Assembly: GCA_963969365.1 (NCBI GenBank)
Contig: OZ017754.1
Location: 2,418,001-2,482,000 of the forward strand
Length of the DNA stretch: 64,000 nucleotides
Origin: Asterochloris sp. CNOR1
Taxonomy: Eukaryota; Chlorophyta; Trebouxiophyceae; Trebouxiales; Trebouxiaceae
Direction: 5' to 3'
The notes under the pieces are model-generated. The model did not search any database, was not told the origin of the DNA, and saw nothing but the letters and a program-made list of their open reading frames with translations. Of this stretch, positions 36,998-59,616 are shown piece after piece. Every line of letters starts with the position of its first letter. Within the stretch, counting starts at the first letter, position 1. The translations under genes and the position numbers were made by a program.

Positions 36998-38011
36998 GCC
37001 TTTGCACTTCCAAGACCTGTAAATGTATCATTGGGGCAAGGTGGCTGTTCTTATGATAACACAACAGAAAGTTGGACCAATCTCACGAGGGGAATCTGCT
37101 GGCGCGGATCTCTTCTGTAAGCTTGGGTGACTCAGGAGCCTGATACTTTGTCATAGTGCCTTGCATTGCTGTTTCTGCGCCAGTTGGGTCTTTTCTGCTT
37201 GCAGGTTCAGGGTAACCTCTGTTCTGCTCAGCCAGAGCTGGCAGCTTGCTGATGCACCACACCACAAGGCAAAAGGCTTGAGACGTTCCTGAGGGAGGGA
37301 GCTCAAGTCCTTCAGCAGGCAGCCCAGCATGCTCCACATGCAAGACACAAACATGCTGGCTGCACCACTTTCTGCTGCACGGCCTCATCTCAACAGAGTC
37401 TTGGGCTGAGCATTGTCAGCCCCCACACTTGTCGGACCCCCTCCAGCCGTGAGAGCATTGCTGTAGCTTCATCTCTTCACATTGCCTATTCCTGAGCAGA
37501 CGCATGCCAGCAATCAGCAGGTCTGCTGACCTCCATCTTTTTCAGGCTGAGCGTGTTGCCTTGCTTTCCTCCAGTCAGCTGTATGGCCTGTCCGGGCAGA
37601 CCTTATCACTGCTTCTTGAGGCACGTCCAGAGTGTGATACGGAAAGACTGGCCATCATAGCCACATGTGAGACAATATCCATGGGGCGCCCAATGGGCTC
37701 ATGCTGAGCTTCATGCTGGAAGCTTCAAGACATCTCAAGAAATGCCTTGCTACCTATTGTGCTGTGCAATGCCCAGCTCTGCGGCCTGTTGTTCCCGGCA
37801 CCGTAAATAGCTCCTCGCTCACAACGCCTTTGCCAAGGCTTGTGAGATGGTCACCAGCTTGACACATGCATGCCAGGCTCTGGGGATAATGCAGCCCATG
37901 TTGGAGGTGGCCGACCGCCAATGGCCAGACCTTGCCAACCACACCAACATCATGGCTAAGACAGCCTTCAGAGAAAGAAATTCAGCTTCCTTCAACCGAA
38001 TGGCGTTCTGT
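36998..38011. other. Convergent spacer with unassigned minus-strand open frames
   Basis: Between the ADAT2 stop (plus) and dehydrogenase stop (minus). Minus-strand frames at about 37355-37151 (RLKPFALWCGASASCQL) and 37955-37820 (GCIIPRAWHACVKLVTISQA) read like protein, but no family, start or splice chain could be supported. They may be 3' UTR or a small gene. Confidence 0.4.
37018..37022 (+). terminator. TGTAA poly(A) signal of ADAT2
   Basis: TGTAA, the usual chlorophyte polyadenylation signal, lies 21 nt after the ADAT2 stop. Position fits well. Confidence 0.5.
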
Positions 38012-41000
38012 TCAGGTGGACTGGGCAGTGGGCCGCATCAGCACATCGTTGACCTCCACGTGGTCGGGCGCAGCCAGGCAGTACACCACAGCTTGGGCAA
38101 TGTCCTCCGCCTCCAAGCATTTCATCTGCTCATAGCGCTTGCCGCCGATCTGCTGGTCGTGGTAGTTGCTGACATAGTCGAACTCAGTCTCCACCATGCC
38201 GGGGGAGATGCAGCTCACACGGAGGGGCACCTTGTTCGCCCGCGCCTGCAGAGTGGAGAGAGGGGCACGGCTCAGTGGGGGTCACCCTGAGCACACAGCA
38301 TGTGAGGGAGATGCAGCTCAGGTGCAGGGGCACCTTGTGCTGCCCCTGCCTGCAGAGCGGCAGGCAGGTCAGGCTCAGCAGCCGCAACAGCACAGTACTG
38401 CTGCGCAGAGCAGGACTGCGGTGTCCCCTTCCTGCAAAAGCACTTTGCACACTCACGCCAGACCATACAAGCTCAGATCACATTGCACCCTACACAGCAG
38501 CTGCCTCCAGAACGGTAGAACAAAGCTGGCAGTTACGTCACAGAGTGATTGTACTGTGATGAGCGCGCAGCAGTACAGGGCTGTGCAGCCTCAAGCCAGG
38601 ACCACATGTCCCCACCAACAAGTAGATCTTGTCACGGGCGCAGCCCCCAGATTCGAAGGTGCCCAGCATGTTTTCCAGCTGACAGAGACCCAGCACACTG
38701 ACACTCTTGTCTCTGCTCATTGGTTCCTTGCATGCCAGAATTGCTGCAGAGGCCTGCATTCAGCCGGCTGCTGGCATGCTTGCTGCACTCCATTTGGTTA
38801 TTGTCTTGCACAAACCCTCCGCAAGTGCCTGGATGCCTCGCATGACAACCGTGTAGGCTGGTCCCAGACAGCGACATCTGATGCACACAAGAGGCGCTGG
38901 CTGGCACGCATTCTCACCTCCTGGCGGAGGCCTTCCGTCAGCGCCTTGACAGCATGCTTTGTGGCTGAGTAGAAGGCGCCCCCCGTGCCCCCATTCGCCA
39001 CGCGGTGCCCCGACATAGACGAGATGTTGACCACCTGGCCCCACTGCCCTCGGCGCTTCATGTCCTGCAGGGCAGAACAGCAACTGCTGAGACTGCGAGC
39101 TGTCCTTGCCTGAGGTGCGGCGCTGCACCTGATGTTGGAACAGCTGGACCCACTGTCCCCGGCTCGTCATGTCCTGCAGGACATGACAGCGACCTAGGCA
39201 GGCACAAATGCTGGTGCAGAGGTCCAACACCTTCCAGGTGAAGATGCCTCTGCCTCCACTGAATGCTGAAGTCCTGGGGTCCAAATGTCAGCAGGCAGCC
39301 TAGCAGGCAACACGGGGGCTATTTGCCACGCACATGATGCCCTGGTGTTGCAGATGGCTGCATGCCAAAGGGCTGGCCCGCTGAAGGCCGCCTCGATATC
39401 TTGCATCCCACTTGTTGCAGCAATCCACGTCTGGCATGTTGATTTCGAACCCGAGGTGTTGGCTGGCCTTCATGCATTTCATGTTTAGGGTCAGCCTGAT
39501 CCTGTGCTGCAGAAGTGAGGCAAGGCTGGCCACCCTGCTCATGCAGGGCACCTGCACAAAACTTGCCAGGGCCCCACAAAGGAGCCCATGCCTGGCAGAG
39601 GGGTCTCACACCCTGCCAGGGCAGGCAATGTCACGGCTGTGGAGAGAGCCTGGACAAGGCTGCATCTGGAGCTTCAGCTTGCTTCAGGTGAATCAGCAAG
39701 TCTCCAGGTACGTGGTGCACAAGTGTGACAGCCAGTGCCACACGGCCCACCAGCACAATGGTCCTGCACACATAAGCAGACGCAGCAATGCCAGGGCAAG
39801 GGGTTGGCCAAGCCCCAGAACAGCAATCAATGTCCTAACAGTGCAGGCCCCATGGTCCCGGTCGTGGCCAAGGTCTGGGCTCCAGCTGGCTGCATGTGGC
39901 AAGGTGAGAAGCACACCTGGTCCAACTACTTCAGCAAATACACCCTGACAGCAGTCAGTGCCTCAAGGGCCTACCTGCACGGCTTCCCGCGCGCACATGC
40001 AGACGCCCAGCACATTGGTGCTGACCATCTCCACCCAGCTGGCCGTCTTGCCATCAAAGAGGTGGGCGTTGTTGCGCCCCAGGCCAGCGTTGTTCACCAG
40101 GATCTGCGCGGGCAGCAGCATGGTCAGGGAGCAGCCCAGCCGTGCATGCAGGGAGCGCCAGCGTATGCGGCTTCCTTGCCTCGGGGGCTGGCCACCACCA
40201 GAGACACCGCTTGGCAACTGGGGCAGAGTCATGCAGGGTGGGCCATCACACCCAGCACATCTGACAAAGCAAGTGAGGTCAAGACGCTGCAGCGCATGCT
40301 TTGCTGTGCAGCCAGCTGTGTGCAAGCAGAAGCATGCAGGCGCTGGTGTGCTGAAAGGACGCCACGCTGCAGCCCAGCGCAGCCAGAGTGCGTCACATCC
40401 GTGCAGAGCGTTTGCATCGGGCATCCATTCACAGAGGTTGCAGGCCCCAGCGCGAATAGAGCTAGGGACAGGCCTGAGAGCAGTCAGCGGGAGGACTCAC
40501 GTCGATGCCAGCCTGCGGCCATCTCTTGACAATGATTCGCGGAAGGGCCACCACCTCAGCCTCCTGCAGGCAGCAGCATTCTGTGTCTTGCGTCAGGTAC
40601 AGGAGTTTAGGCAAGGAAGTACTAAGTGCGCACTGACAGTGCATAAGATCACCACTCGAGCGCTGCTTCAACAACAGCCATGATGGTATGTACGGCGGAC
40701 ACAAGGAGTTTGCGCCCCCCCTCACAGGTGCGAACCAGCTGTGGTACTGCTCTGTGTGGGTTTCACAACACAGGCCTCGCCAGGGCACTGCATTGCCCAG
40801 CAGTGGGTGACATGAGCAGGTTGCCCACCAGTGTGGAGCGCGCTGACCTGGGAGATGTTTCCCACTGCAGGGATTGGGGTCATTGGTGGTTCCCCTACAA
40901 GATACGATGGCTGCCCTTGCAGGCTGACCTTGAGGTCGCCCACCACTGCCAGGACCTCCTGATTGAGCACCCCCTCGAATGAGCCCATGAGGCGGTCACA

Positions 41001-41694
41001 GAGCACTTGGGCCCTGCAAGGGTCTCACGGCACAGCTCCCCGCTAGACACACCAAGACTAAGATTCGCATTGACCGTATTGATGTTGCACCGGCTGACAG
41101 GAGGTCCTGCCCATGCATCCGCTCACAACATTTGGTGCAGGACCCACGATGCACTGCAGTGTCCGCAAGTGTGCACCAGAAACAGAGGCCTCCAGCATGC
41201 GAGCTAAGACCTTTGGCGCTGGACAGAGGTCCTGTATGGGCAATTCTTGGACACCAAACCCGAACAGGGGACCTGGAGTACCCTGCGGAGCCCTCAGTGC
41301 ACCAGGACCACTGCCGCCGCCTCTGCAGGGTACTGGCAGTATTGAAGGTCAGACTGACATCTGTGGTGTCGCACGCCACCCAAGACGTCAAGGCCGGGGC
41401 AACCCCCTGAACACCAATCCTAAGGGAGCCCCCAGGATACAGCAGAGCTGCTGCGTGCCCTGCAGGGTACCCGCTATCCTTAAGCTCAGACCAACCTTTG
41501 TGATGTCGCACACCACCGGCAGGAAGTCCTGGATGGGGACCCCCTTGGAGATGAGCTCCTGCTGCAGCGCCTCCAGTCTCTCACGCCGCCGGGCGACCGC
41601 CACAACCCTGATGCCAGCGGTGGCCAGCACCTCGCACACAGCCCACCCAATGCCTGCTGAGGCACCTGTGACCAGCGCACACTTGCCCTGCCAC
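38012..41694 (-). CDS. DHRS11-like short-chain dehydrogenase/reductase
   Basis: NAD(P)-dependent oxidoreductase of the classical SDR fold; DHRS11 relatives reduce ketosteroids and other carbonyls, but the substrate here is unknown. Five in-phase exons: 41694-41496, 40563-40501, 40103-39975, 39064-38918, 38245-38012. Cofactor motif TGASAGIG follows [17 protein letters not shown] suggests an NADP-type arginine pocket; then CDIT, NNAGLGR, SSMSGH and catalytic YSATK. The tail [16 protein letters not shown] and MRPTAQST match the DHRS11 family closely. About 256 residues are covered, near full length. The first exon, only a few codons with the ATG, was not found and should lie upstream of 41970. 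The introns contain several splice-junction duplications listed separately. Confidence 0.9.
38200..38356 (-). repeat. Tandem copy of the last SDR acceptor and exon start
   Basis: The true acceptor and exon start (boundary 38246/38245, [10 protein letters not shown]) is copied about 103 bp into the preceding intron at 38307-38355, where the frame reads [10 protein letters not shown] after CCTGCAG-like text. About 40 bp are nearly identical. Confidence 0.85.
39015..39185 (-). repeat. Tandem copy of the SDR exon-4 acceptor and exon start
   Basis: The true exon start at 39064 ([14 protein letters not shown] after CTGCAG) is copied about 110 bp upstream at 39131-39181, reading [14 protein letters not shown] after CTGCAG. 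Confidence 0.85.
41340..41520 (-). repeat. Tandem copy of an SDR exon end and donor
   Basis: The exon end VVCDITK followed by GTTGGTCTGAG (boundary 41496) is echoed about 135 bp further into the intron as [12 protein letters not shown], including the downstream intronic run to GGGTACC/GGGTACT. Confidence 0.75.
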
Positions 41695-41970
41695 CTGCAG
41701 CAAGGGAGTAGTCCTGCCCCTGTTGACCTGTTGACCAGCGCGCGCTGGTCATGCCATCCACAGGATGCCACACAACGATGTGTTGGCTTCCGCACTCTGC
41801 CAGGCCGGCGTTGCCGCAGGTGACGGTAGCCAGTGTGTATCTGCGCTGCCACTTGCAGCAAGATGCTGTACAGGTAAGGGGGCAGCACCTATGGCGCTGC
41901 CCAGTCAGTGCTTGCAAAAGCGCCCATATCCCCCGTACGCTTGCCTTGCCCTGCCACCTGTAGAGCTGGC
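41650..41970 (-). repeat. Tandem copies of the SDR exon-2 acceptor and exon start
   Basis: The true start (boundary 41695/41694, CTGCAG then GTGGCAGGGCAAG) is echoed near 41853 (TTGCAAGTGGCAGCGCAG) and near 41957 (CTACAGGTGGCAGGGCAAG). The first copy extends over about 70 bp of exon-like sequence, including GGCCTGGCAGAGTGCGG. Confidence 0.75.
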
Positions 41971-42059
41971 AGTGACCTGCCCCCTGCTTACCATGGGTGG
42001 AGCTGACAGGCCAGGAGCTGATGTTTGATGACCAACAGAGTTGATTCTTGTGACCAACT

Positions 42060-42440
42060 CAGCTGCTTTGAACCAGAGCACCGACACTGCAGGGCATGCA
42101 GCCGGTCCTGGCCAGAGCATTGCTGACCTGTGCAAGCCAGCCAGGATGCTTGCTTACCGCTGGTGAGTACCTAAGCTGTTTGAGGGGATGCACACTGCAA
42201 GGCATTCAAGCGGTCCCCTGCAGGGTGACATCTGATGGCCAGCAGAGACGGGTCACCCCTGCCGCTGGTAACTCTCAGAGCAGAGGACAGACTCTGCAGA
42301 TCATGCAGCCTGTCTAGGCCAGAGGCCTGCTGGCCGACCTCTGCAGGTCTGTAGTGATGGCCCGCCCCACCACTTGTGAGCACCTCTGCTGTTCTGGCGC
42401 AAAGCGTACACACTGCAGGATGAGTATCTCACAGCTTCCC
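42060..42440. repeat. Degenerate tandem array of about 100-bp units near the SDR 5' end
   Basis: Units near 42087, 42195, 42291 and 42412 share CACTGCAGGGCATGCAGCCGG-like cores on the plus strand. The array lies where the first SDR exon should be, so the units may be copies of that exon's junction; this is not proven. Confidence 0.55.
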
Positions 42441-42516
42441 TCAGCAGCCCTGCAAGGATGGTAACAATGCGGCATGCTGCTTCATCATGCTGTCTGTTGC
42501 AGCGAAGGCATTGCAG

Positions 42517-45500
42517 TCACCTCTGCAGCCCTGCAGGGATGGCTCGCCCTGCCACGGTGTGCCCCGCGACAACGAGCTCTGCTGGCGCAGCAGGCGGCCT
42601 CCCTGCTGCCTCCGCCCTGGAGGGCACCGCGCCAGCAGCCCCTGCTGCCTGGGGTGCAGGCGGCGTCTGCAGCTGGCCCGGCTGCTGCTTGCTGGGGGCA
42701 GGAGCGGCTGCAGCAGCAGCAGCAGGGGCCACTACCACTCCCCCGCCTGCTGCTGTGCCGGCATGGGCCCGTGCAGCAGCAGACACTTCAGCCGACTGGT
42801 GCTCGGCTAGGAGGGGCACCCCCTCAGACTCCTTGGCTGTCCTATGAGGGATAGCCTGCAGCAAGGCAACTATAGGTTGGTTTCAAGGGTGGCAGGAAGA
42901 TGCTGAGCTCCCTGCACACCTCAGCAACCTCATGCACCCTGATGGCCCTGCCCACCTGTTCAAGGTGGTCCTTTCTGGGTGGTGGTGGGGTTCCTCAAAC
43001 AACAATGACCTATGGTGCGTTGCCCATGCGTCTCAAAAGAAAATAGTCGCCACCATACACTGCAGGACTGCTTCAGCTGGCAGCATATTAGAGGCCTAAA
43101 CTCCTCCCACCCTGGCACAGCCTCTGGGCTGACACCCTGCTCTCTCTCACCCAGGGGATCTGGGCTGTGGACGGGGTCAACAGCCTTCCTGTTACGATGT
43201 CCTTGTACCCCAGCAGGTCATGAGGAGGAAGGCAGGCAACAACCCATTGCAGCCCACTGCTTCACTCAGCCAACCTCATGCAGCCAGGCAGCCTGGCTCA
43301 CCTCCTTCTGGGCTGTGGTGGGCGGTGCCGGCTTGTCTGTTGCATTGCCCACACGCCCCAGCAGGCAACGTTGCGCAATGGCGCTCATCTCCTTCATTGT
43401 GTCCTCCAGGTCATCATTCACCACCACATAATCCCACAGGCCGGCCTCCCGCATGCTGCAGGGCAGAACAGTGAGGGTTGCAGTGCTGCTGCAAGCTTGC
43501 TTCAGGCGTGGACCATGTTCAAACAGTTTTCAGCTCCACAGGTCAGCCTCACACATGGTGCAACACAAAGGTCGTTGCTATGCTGCGTGCTATGCTGCGT
43601 GGGGTTCTCTGCCGTAAGGGCACGAGCAATGTACTCTGGAGGACGACCTGCGTATGGGTCTCAAAGGCTGCTATACCGCAGCAAGGCTGCACATGCAAAG
43701 CCCAAAGGCTGCTTTGCAGCTGCTGCCACCACATATGATACACCAGACACCACCAGGAAAGCTCTTGCAATCATCGCACTTCCCTGGTCAGCTCCTGGTT
43801 GGCAGCAGGCTGCTGCATCAGGACCCACTCATCAACCTCTGTACTCGTGCCCGAAGCTGTATCAGATAGGCCCCAACAAGTTGCCAGCAGCAAATTGTGT
43901 GCTCAGCTCCTTGGCAGAATGACCAGCTGCGTCTGGACCTGCTCGTCGGTCCCCGTGTCCCGCCCCTTGAGCTGTATCAGACATGCCCTCAACGAGCCGC
44001 CAGCAGCAACTTGCCTGGCCAGCTCCTGCTTGGCAGTGGACAGCCGCATCTGGACCTGCTCGTCCGTCTCTGTGCCCCTGGCCCTGAGCCTGGCCTCCAG
44101 CTCCTCCACTGAGGGTGGCGCCAGGAACACAAAGATGGCGCGCAGCTCGGAGTTGGCGCGGACTTGGCGGGCGCCCTGCACACCGAGAGCACAGACGTGA
44201 CCCACAAGTCGAAGCAGGATGCCACTCCTGGCTGGACCTCCAGCTCCCTGCCGAGGTGGGGGCACACACATGGCCTGCAGCTCAGAGCGGGCTACGATTC
44301 CAGACTGAGGTACAAGACCTGGCAGGCGCCCTGCACAAGGGTGGCACACATGTGGCCTGCAGCCTGCAGGCCCTGACTGAGGCTGCACATGGGCGCCCTG
44401 CGAGCAGCCTGAGCCAGGCTCCCGCATGCTGGCTGCTGCTCTGGGCCGCCTAACTCACATGACCTGAGCCACCATGGCAGCTGCTGCCTATAACCTGCCG
44501 GCATCGCCTAGTGCACTGCCACTGGCAGGTGATAGCATGAGGCACCTCATGTGCTGGGCCAGCCTCTGCACAGAGCCAGTGATGTCTTGCACTACAAGCT
44601 CCCTGGAATGCAGCAGGCCAGCTATGCCCATTCTGCACACTGTTTCTGGAAATCAGGTGTTCGTCCCTGCAGACAACCTGCGTCTACCCAGGTGGTCAGC
44701 ACTGCAGAGAGCCAGCTATGTAGTGTCCAACCTCATAAACCCACCTGCACATCGATATCGAGGATGCAGCACTTGCCCGTGGCCGCCACAGCCTGCACCG
44801 CTGCCAGGGAGGTCCCATAGTATTGCCCATGGACACTGGCATGCTCCAAAAACTTTTTGGCATTCAGGCCCCCCTCAAACTGCTCCTTGGTGACAAAGTG
44901 GTAGTGCTTGCCGTTCTGCAGGTAAGGCACGGAGCAACGTTGGCAGAGGGTCGCAAGCTGCTGCTGGGTGGCAAGCAAGGTCAGTCCACAGGCGTGACAG
45001 AGGAAAGCAAGATGAGATCAGCCTTACTCAATCTACTGTGTAACGCAAAGCTGCTTACCCCTTTTGCTGAGATCTGACACCAGATGTCACAAGACAGGCA
45101 GGATGTTGCTGCCAGCACCCGCTGGCATCCAAATCATGGTGCATCTGCCAAGGAGGGGCAAGAACCCTGCCTCCAAGCTGATGCGCCACGAACACAACCG
45201 GGGCCTCACCTCTTCCCCTGGCCTTGGTTTCCTGGTGGTGTGGCTGCATGAAAAGCCGAAATGCTGCTCATCATGCATCAGTCTGCTGATCACAGTCCCT
45301 TTGCCCACTCCAGACGGCCCACACAGCACCAATGCCGATGGCACCACAGCTGGCTTGTCCTGCTGCTGCTGGGCTCCAGCCTCGGTTGATTCTGTCGCAC
45401 CCATGAGCGCCCCCCCTGCAATGTTCAGATCAACCCTTGTATCAGCGGATGTCAGCTGGCATTGGCTGCCATAACTCTGGGAAGCCGAGGCAGAATTCAA

Positions 45501-45521
45501 GACCCAGCTTAGGTTGGACAT
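42517..45521 (-). CDS. Guanylate kinase with an Ala-rich C-terminal tail
   Basis: Catalyses GMP + ATP to GDP + ADP. Five exons are in phase: 45521-45210, 44915-44745, 44175-44015, 43455-43302, 42855-42517, giving 378 aa. The P-loop GPSGVGKGT is at residues 68-76; the GMP-binding [11 protein letters not shown] continues into [21 protein letters not shown] and CILDIDVQG are typical. [17 protein letters not shown] is the lid, and [14 protein letters not shown] the C-terminal helix region. The first 60 residues, Ser/Gln-rich, could be an organelle leader. The last exon adds about 112 residues rich in Ala/Pro/Gln, absent from typical guanylate kinases, and could instead splice on (its final GAG lies next to GTGACT). 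Intron 3 begins with GC (44014-44013). Confidence 0.9.
43860..44045 (-). repeat. 116-bp tandem duplication across the guanylate kinase exon-3 donor
   Basis: The 43976-44090 segment, which includes the last part of exon 3 ([11 protein letters not shown]) and its GC donor, recurs 116 bp into the intron at about 43861-43975 ([11 protein letters not shown]). Landmarks such as ATCAGA and GCCAGCAGCAA keep constant spacing. Confidence 0.88.
44130..44375 (-). repeat. Tandem copies of the guanylate kinase exon-3 acceptor and exon start
   Basis: The true exon start at 44175 ([16 protein letters not shown]) is echoed upstream as [12 protein letters not shown] near 44285 and, more weakly, as [18 protein letters not shown] near 44355-44320. 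The intron preceding exon 3 is largely made of these units. Confidence 0.7.
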
Positions 45522-45986
45522 ACAAGAAGACAAAGTACGCTGGCATTGCGTATCGGGCTCGGCAGACAAGCCGACCGGTTAGTATACATTCATGACGTGA
45601 AATGGAGCAGCCTGGGTGGTAGACCGGTGGTAGAACACCACTGGATCACTCCATTCGGATGGGTGGCTGCCCAGCCGTGGCTTCCTCAATATGATATGGT
45701 GCCCACAATTGCAACTGGCCTGAATGCACCCTGACCAAAGGGCTGCCTGATGGCGGGGGTTAGCATGGGCCAACTGCAGGTTCCACTTCCTTCTTGGAGT
45801 CAAATATATAGACAGCCGATAACTTGTCCTTGCGGCTGTGCTCGAGCCGCACTGGTGCAGTTACCAGAACCCAGCAGCCTGACCTGCCAGCCAGACCGCC
45901 CGGTATCAGTGTATGCAAGGGATTTCGTCACGAGCGATTGGCATTGGCGCCCTCTGACACAGTCCACCTCGTCCTGTGCCGTTGAA
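45522..45986. promoter_or_regulatory. Divergent spacer between guanylate kinase and the 46-kb gene
   Basis: Guanylate kinase starts at 45521 on minus and the next gene probably starts near 45987 on plus, so this stretch should hold both promoters and 5' UTRs. No named element is visible, and the plus-strand start is uncertain. Confidence 0.35.
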
Positions 45987-48020
45987 ATGCCACCGCTGGC
46001 CTGGCGAAAGAGAAAGCTCGATGCACAGGCAGAGCAGCAGGCAAGGAGCCACCTCAGACTGATTTGGCGGCTAGTGCCAGATGCTGATGTACAACATCCT
46101 GTCACAGCCATGGAGACTCTGAGGCCTGCTGCTTGACTGCCATATCTGCTGGCATGCAGGTAACGACCAAAAGGAAGCTTTCTACCATGCTGGAAGGCAC
46201 AATGGGGCCGCCTCCGTTCTTGCAGAATGTGGATCCCAACACCTGGGAGGTGAGGGCCTGTACCCCTGCTGCCGGCCTGGCAAGGCAGCTGCACCCTTGA
46301 TGAGATTCGCTCGATTTGTCATGGCGCGGCTCTTTACCAAATCCACCCCCTGCCCTGCAGGCTGGCAGCCTGCAGGTGGAGCAGCCCGTCCTGGGAGCAC
46401 AGGAGTGTGCAGCAGATGAATCAGAGCTCCTGGAGGGCCTGCTCATGCTGCAGGACGGCGCAGATTTGCCCCCTGCAGCCAGCTGTGTACAACCCCTGCA
46501 CACTCAAGAGCAGAGTGAGCTGGCAGGGGAGGGGGCACAGGATATGAGTGCTGCCTGCTGCGAGGATCAGCCGGCAGAGCAGCGCTGCCTGCTGGAGGCT
46601 GTCGCATACTTGGAAGCTGACGAGGCCAGCACTGAGGCACCTTGCGATCTGCAACAGGATGCAGGTCAGCACACCAGAGCTGCTGTTTCTGCCTCTTTAT
46701 TTGCCAGAGTCGCTGTACTGCATGCATGCAAGAATGCACTTAAGTTCGCCTGGAGATCTCAGCCACTGCAAAGACCTCTGCCCCTGCATTCTGTGCATGT
46801 CTTCTGCATGACAAGGGCTGCCATGCTGCAAGCTGATGGCAGTAGCCAACCTGATAAGGTGTGCAGGCGCCACCCAGGAGCCTGCAGCTTCATCATCCCT
46901 CACTTGCTCGCCTCTGCATGCAGGGAGCATACCACCACAGCCACACAAGGCTGACCTCGACCAGCCCATGGCAGATCTCTCCATGGATGATGAGATGGAG
47001 GCTGAGCCATCTGTGGGCGAGGCGCAGAGAGGTAGGCTGCACAGCTGGGCTAGGCCACACCTTATGAGACAATCAGCTGCACACATCAGTGGCGATTCTG
47101 ACACGCCTGTTGCTGTGCCACTCAGAGCTGATGCTTGGGGGGTGTGGCTGCAGCCTTGCCAAGGCCACAGCTTGTGTGTAGACGGAGTTTGCAGATACAC
47201 TCAGTGTGTGGCAGGACGAGCAGCGCTCAGCATCATCAGTATCCATGCTGCAGGGCGTTATGGGCAGCAGCTGCGAACCCTGACAGCCCAGACAGTTGCC
47301 CAGGCATCATTGCTCCTCAAAAAGAGCAGCAAGCGCGGTGCCCGCACCAGGAGGCAGCTTGACCAGATGAGCGAGGGCCTGCAGCAGACTGCCAGCACAG
47401 TCCACGCAGCCAAGGCCAGCGAGGAGGCGGAACAGGCAATACAGGAGATGATGCAGGCAGCGGGTGGGGCGCTGCTTCTGAAGCTTCATGCAGTTGGTGG
47501 GGACAGCCACACCACTCCCAAGCATTGGTGCAGGTTGCACATAAGCTGCCTGTGCTGCTGTTGCTGTGTCAAGCCAACTGTGAATACCAGGACTTCTCTC
47601 CTTCGCCAGCTGCCAGCATTGACGCATTGCACGCAAGCATCCTGCACGCTTGGCTTGGGTGCCGCAGATCCTGCAGCTGATCAGTGCACCCCGCACCTGT
47701 TTGCAGGTGCGCTTGAGAGGCTGGTGGGCAGGGCTGTGTCAGCCACACATGCAGCTGCTCAGGCCCGGGCTGAGATGCATGCAGCAGCCGTCACCAGACA
47801 GCCCACAGGCGCCCTGCAAGCCTCCTCGCCCCCAAAGCGCCAGAGCATCATCCCAGTGAGGCACAGGAAGGCAGTGACATGGGCAGACGTGGAGAGCTCA
47901 GGGTTGACTGAGCATGTTCTGTTCTATTCCGAGGAACCAACCTGCAACGTTGCAGACTCTGTGCGACATGTCAGCCCGCCCTGTATGTCAGCAATTGCCA
48001 CCCAGCTGTTTCTGGAGTGA
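45987..48020 (+). CDS. Unrecognised coiled-coil protein with a possible PP1-docking motif
   Basis: No family recognised. In-phase exons: probably 45987 onward (MPPLAWRKRKLDAQAEQQAR), then about 46162-46250 (KRKLSTMLEGTMGPPPFLQ), 46363-46663 (acidic, Leu/Gln/Ala-rich), 46924-47031 (acidic, DLSMDDEMEAEPS), 47268-47513 and 47708-48020. The fifth exon is a likely coiled coil, Ala/Gln/Lys-rich (AQASLLLKKSSKRGARTRRQ to HAAKASEEAEQAIQEMM). Near the C-terminus, HRKAVTWADVE fits the RVxF-type PP1-binding pattern (K-x-V-x-W) preceded by basic residues and a SPPKRQS site, as in some chromatin-bound PP1 regulators. This is inference from a short motif. The first exon and its donor are the weakest part of the model. 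Confidence 0.6.
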
Positions 48021-48216
48021 TGTCTGGCCCGACGCTCCCCTGACCCCCACCTGTGTCTCATCCCCTCATCAGCGCAAGAGCTTGTTGGCTTGAGTAGCCC
48101 ACAGAGTGACATTTGATTGATATGACTTTAGAATACCATCAATCAAACCCTAGTAACAGCCCTATTGGTCAAACTCTTGGCGCAAACCTTCTGCACGGAC
48201 ACAGGTGTAGCACCTC

Positions 48217-59472
<11,256 letters not shown>

Positions 59473-59616
59473 CATCAACAAGTGCTGCTTGTTTCATGAT
59501 TTCATCCTGAAAGGGGCCGCTTCACTCTCAACGGCTGCACAAGCTGTTACACATATGATCTGGCTGACTGAGAAAGTTGACTGCACTGCTGGGACGCCTG
59601 ATGGAGTCTCCAGAGA

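Noticed and set aside
37820-38011. Minus-strand frame continuing just past the dehydrogenase stop (LKEAEFLSLKAVLAMM)
   Set aside because: It overlaps the stop in another frame and has no start or family match; more likely 3' UTR.
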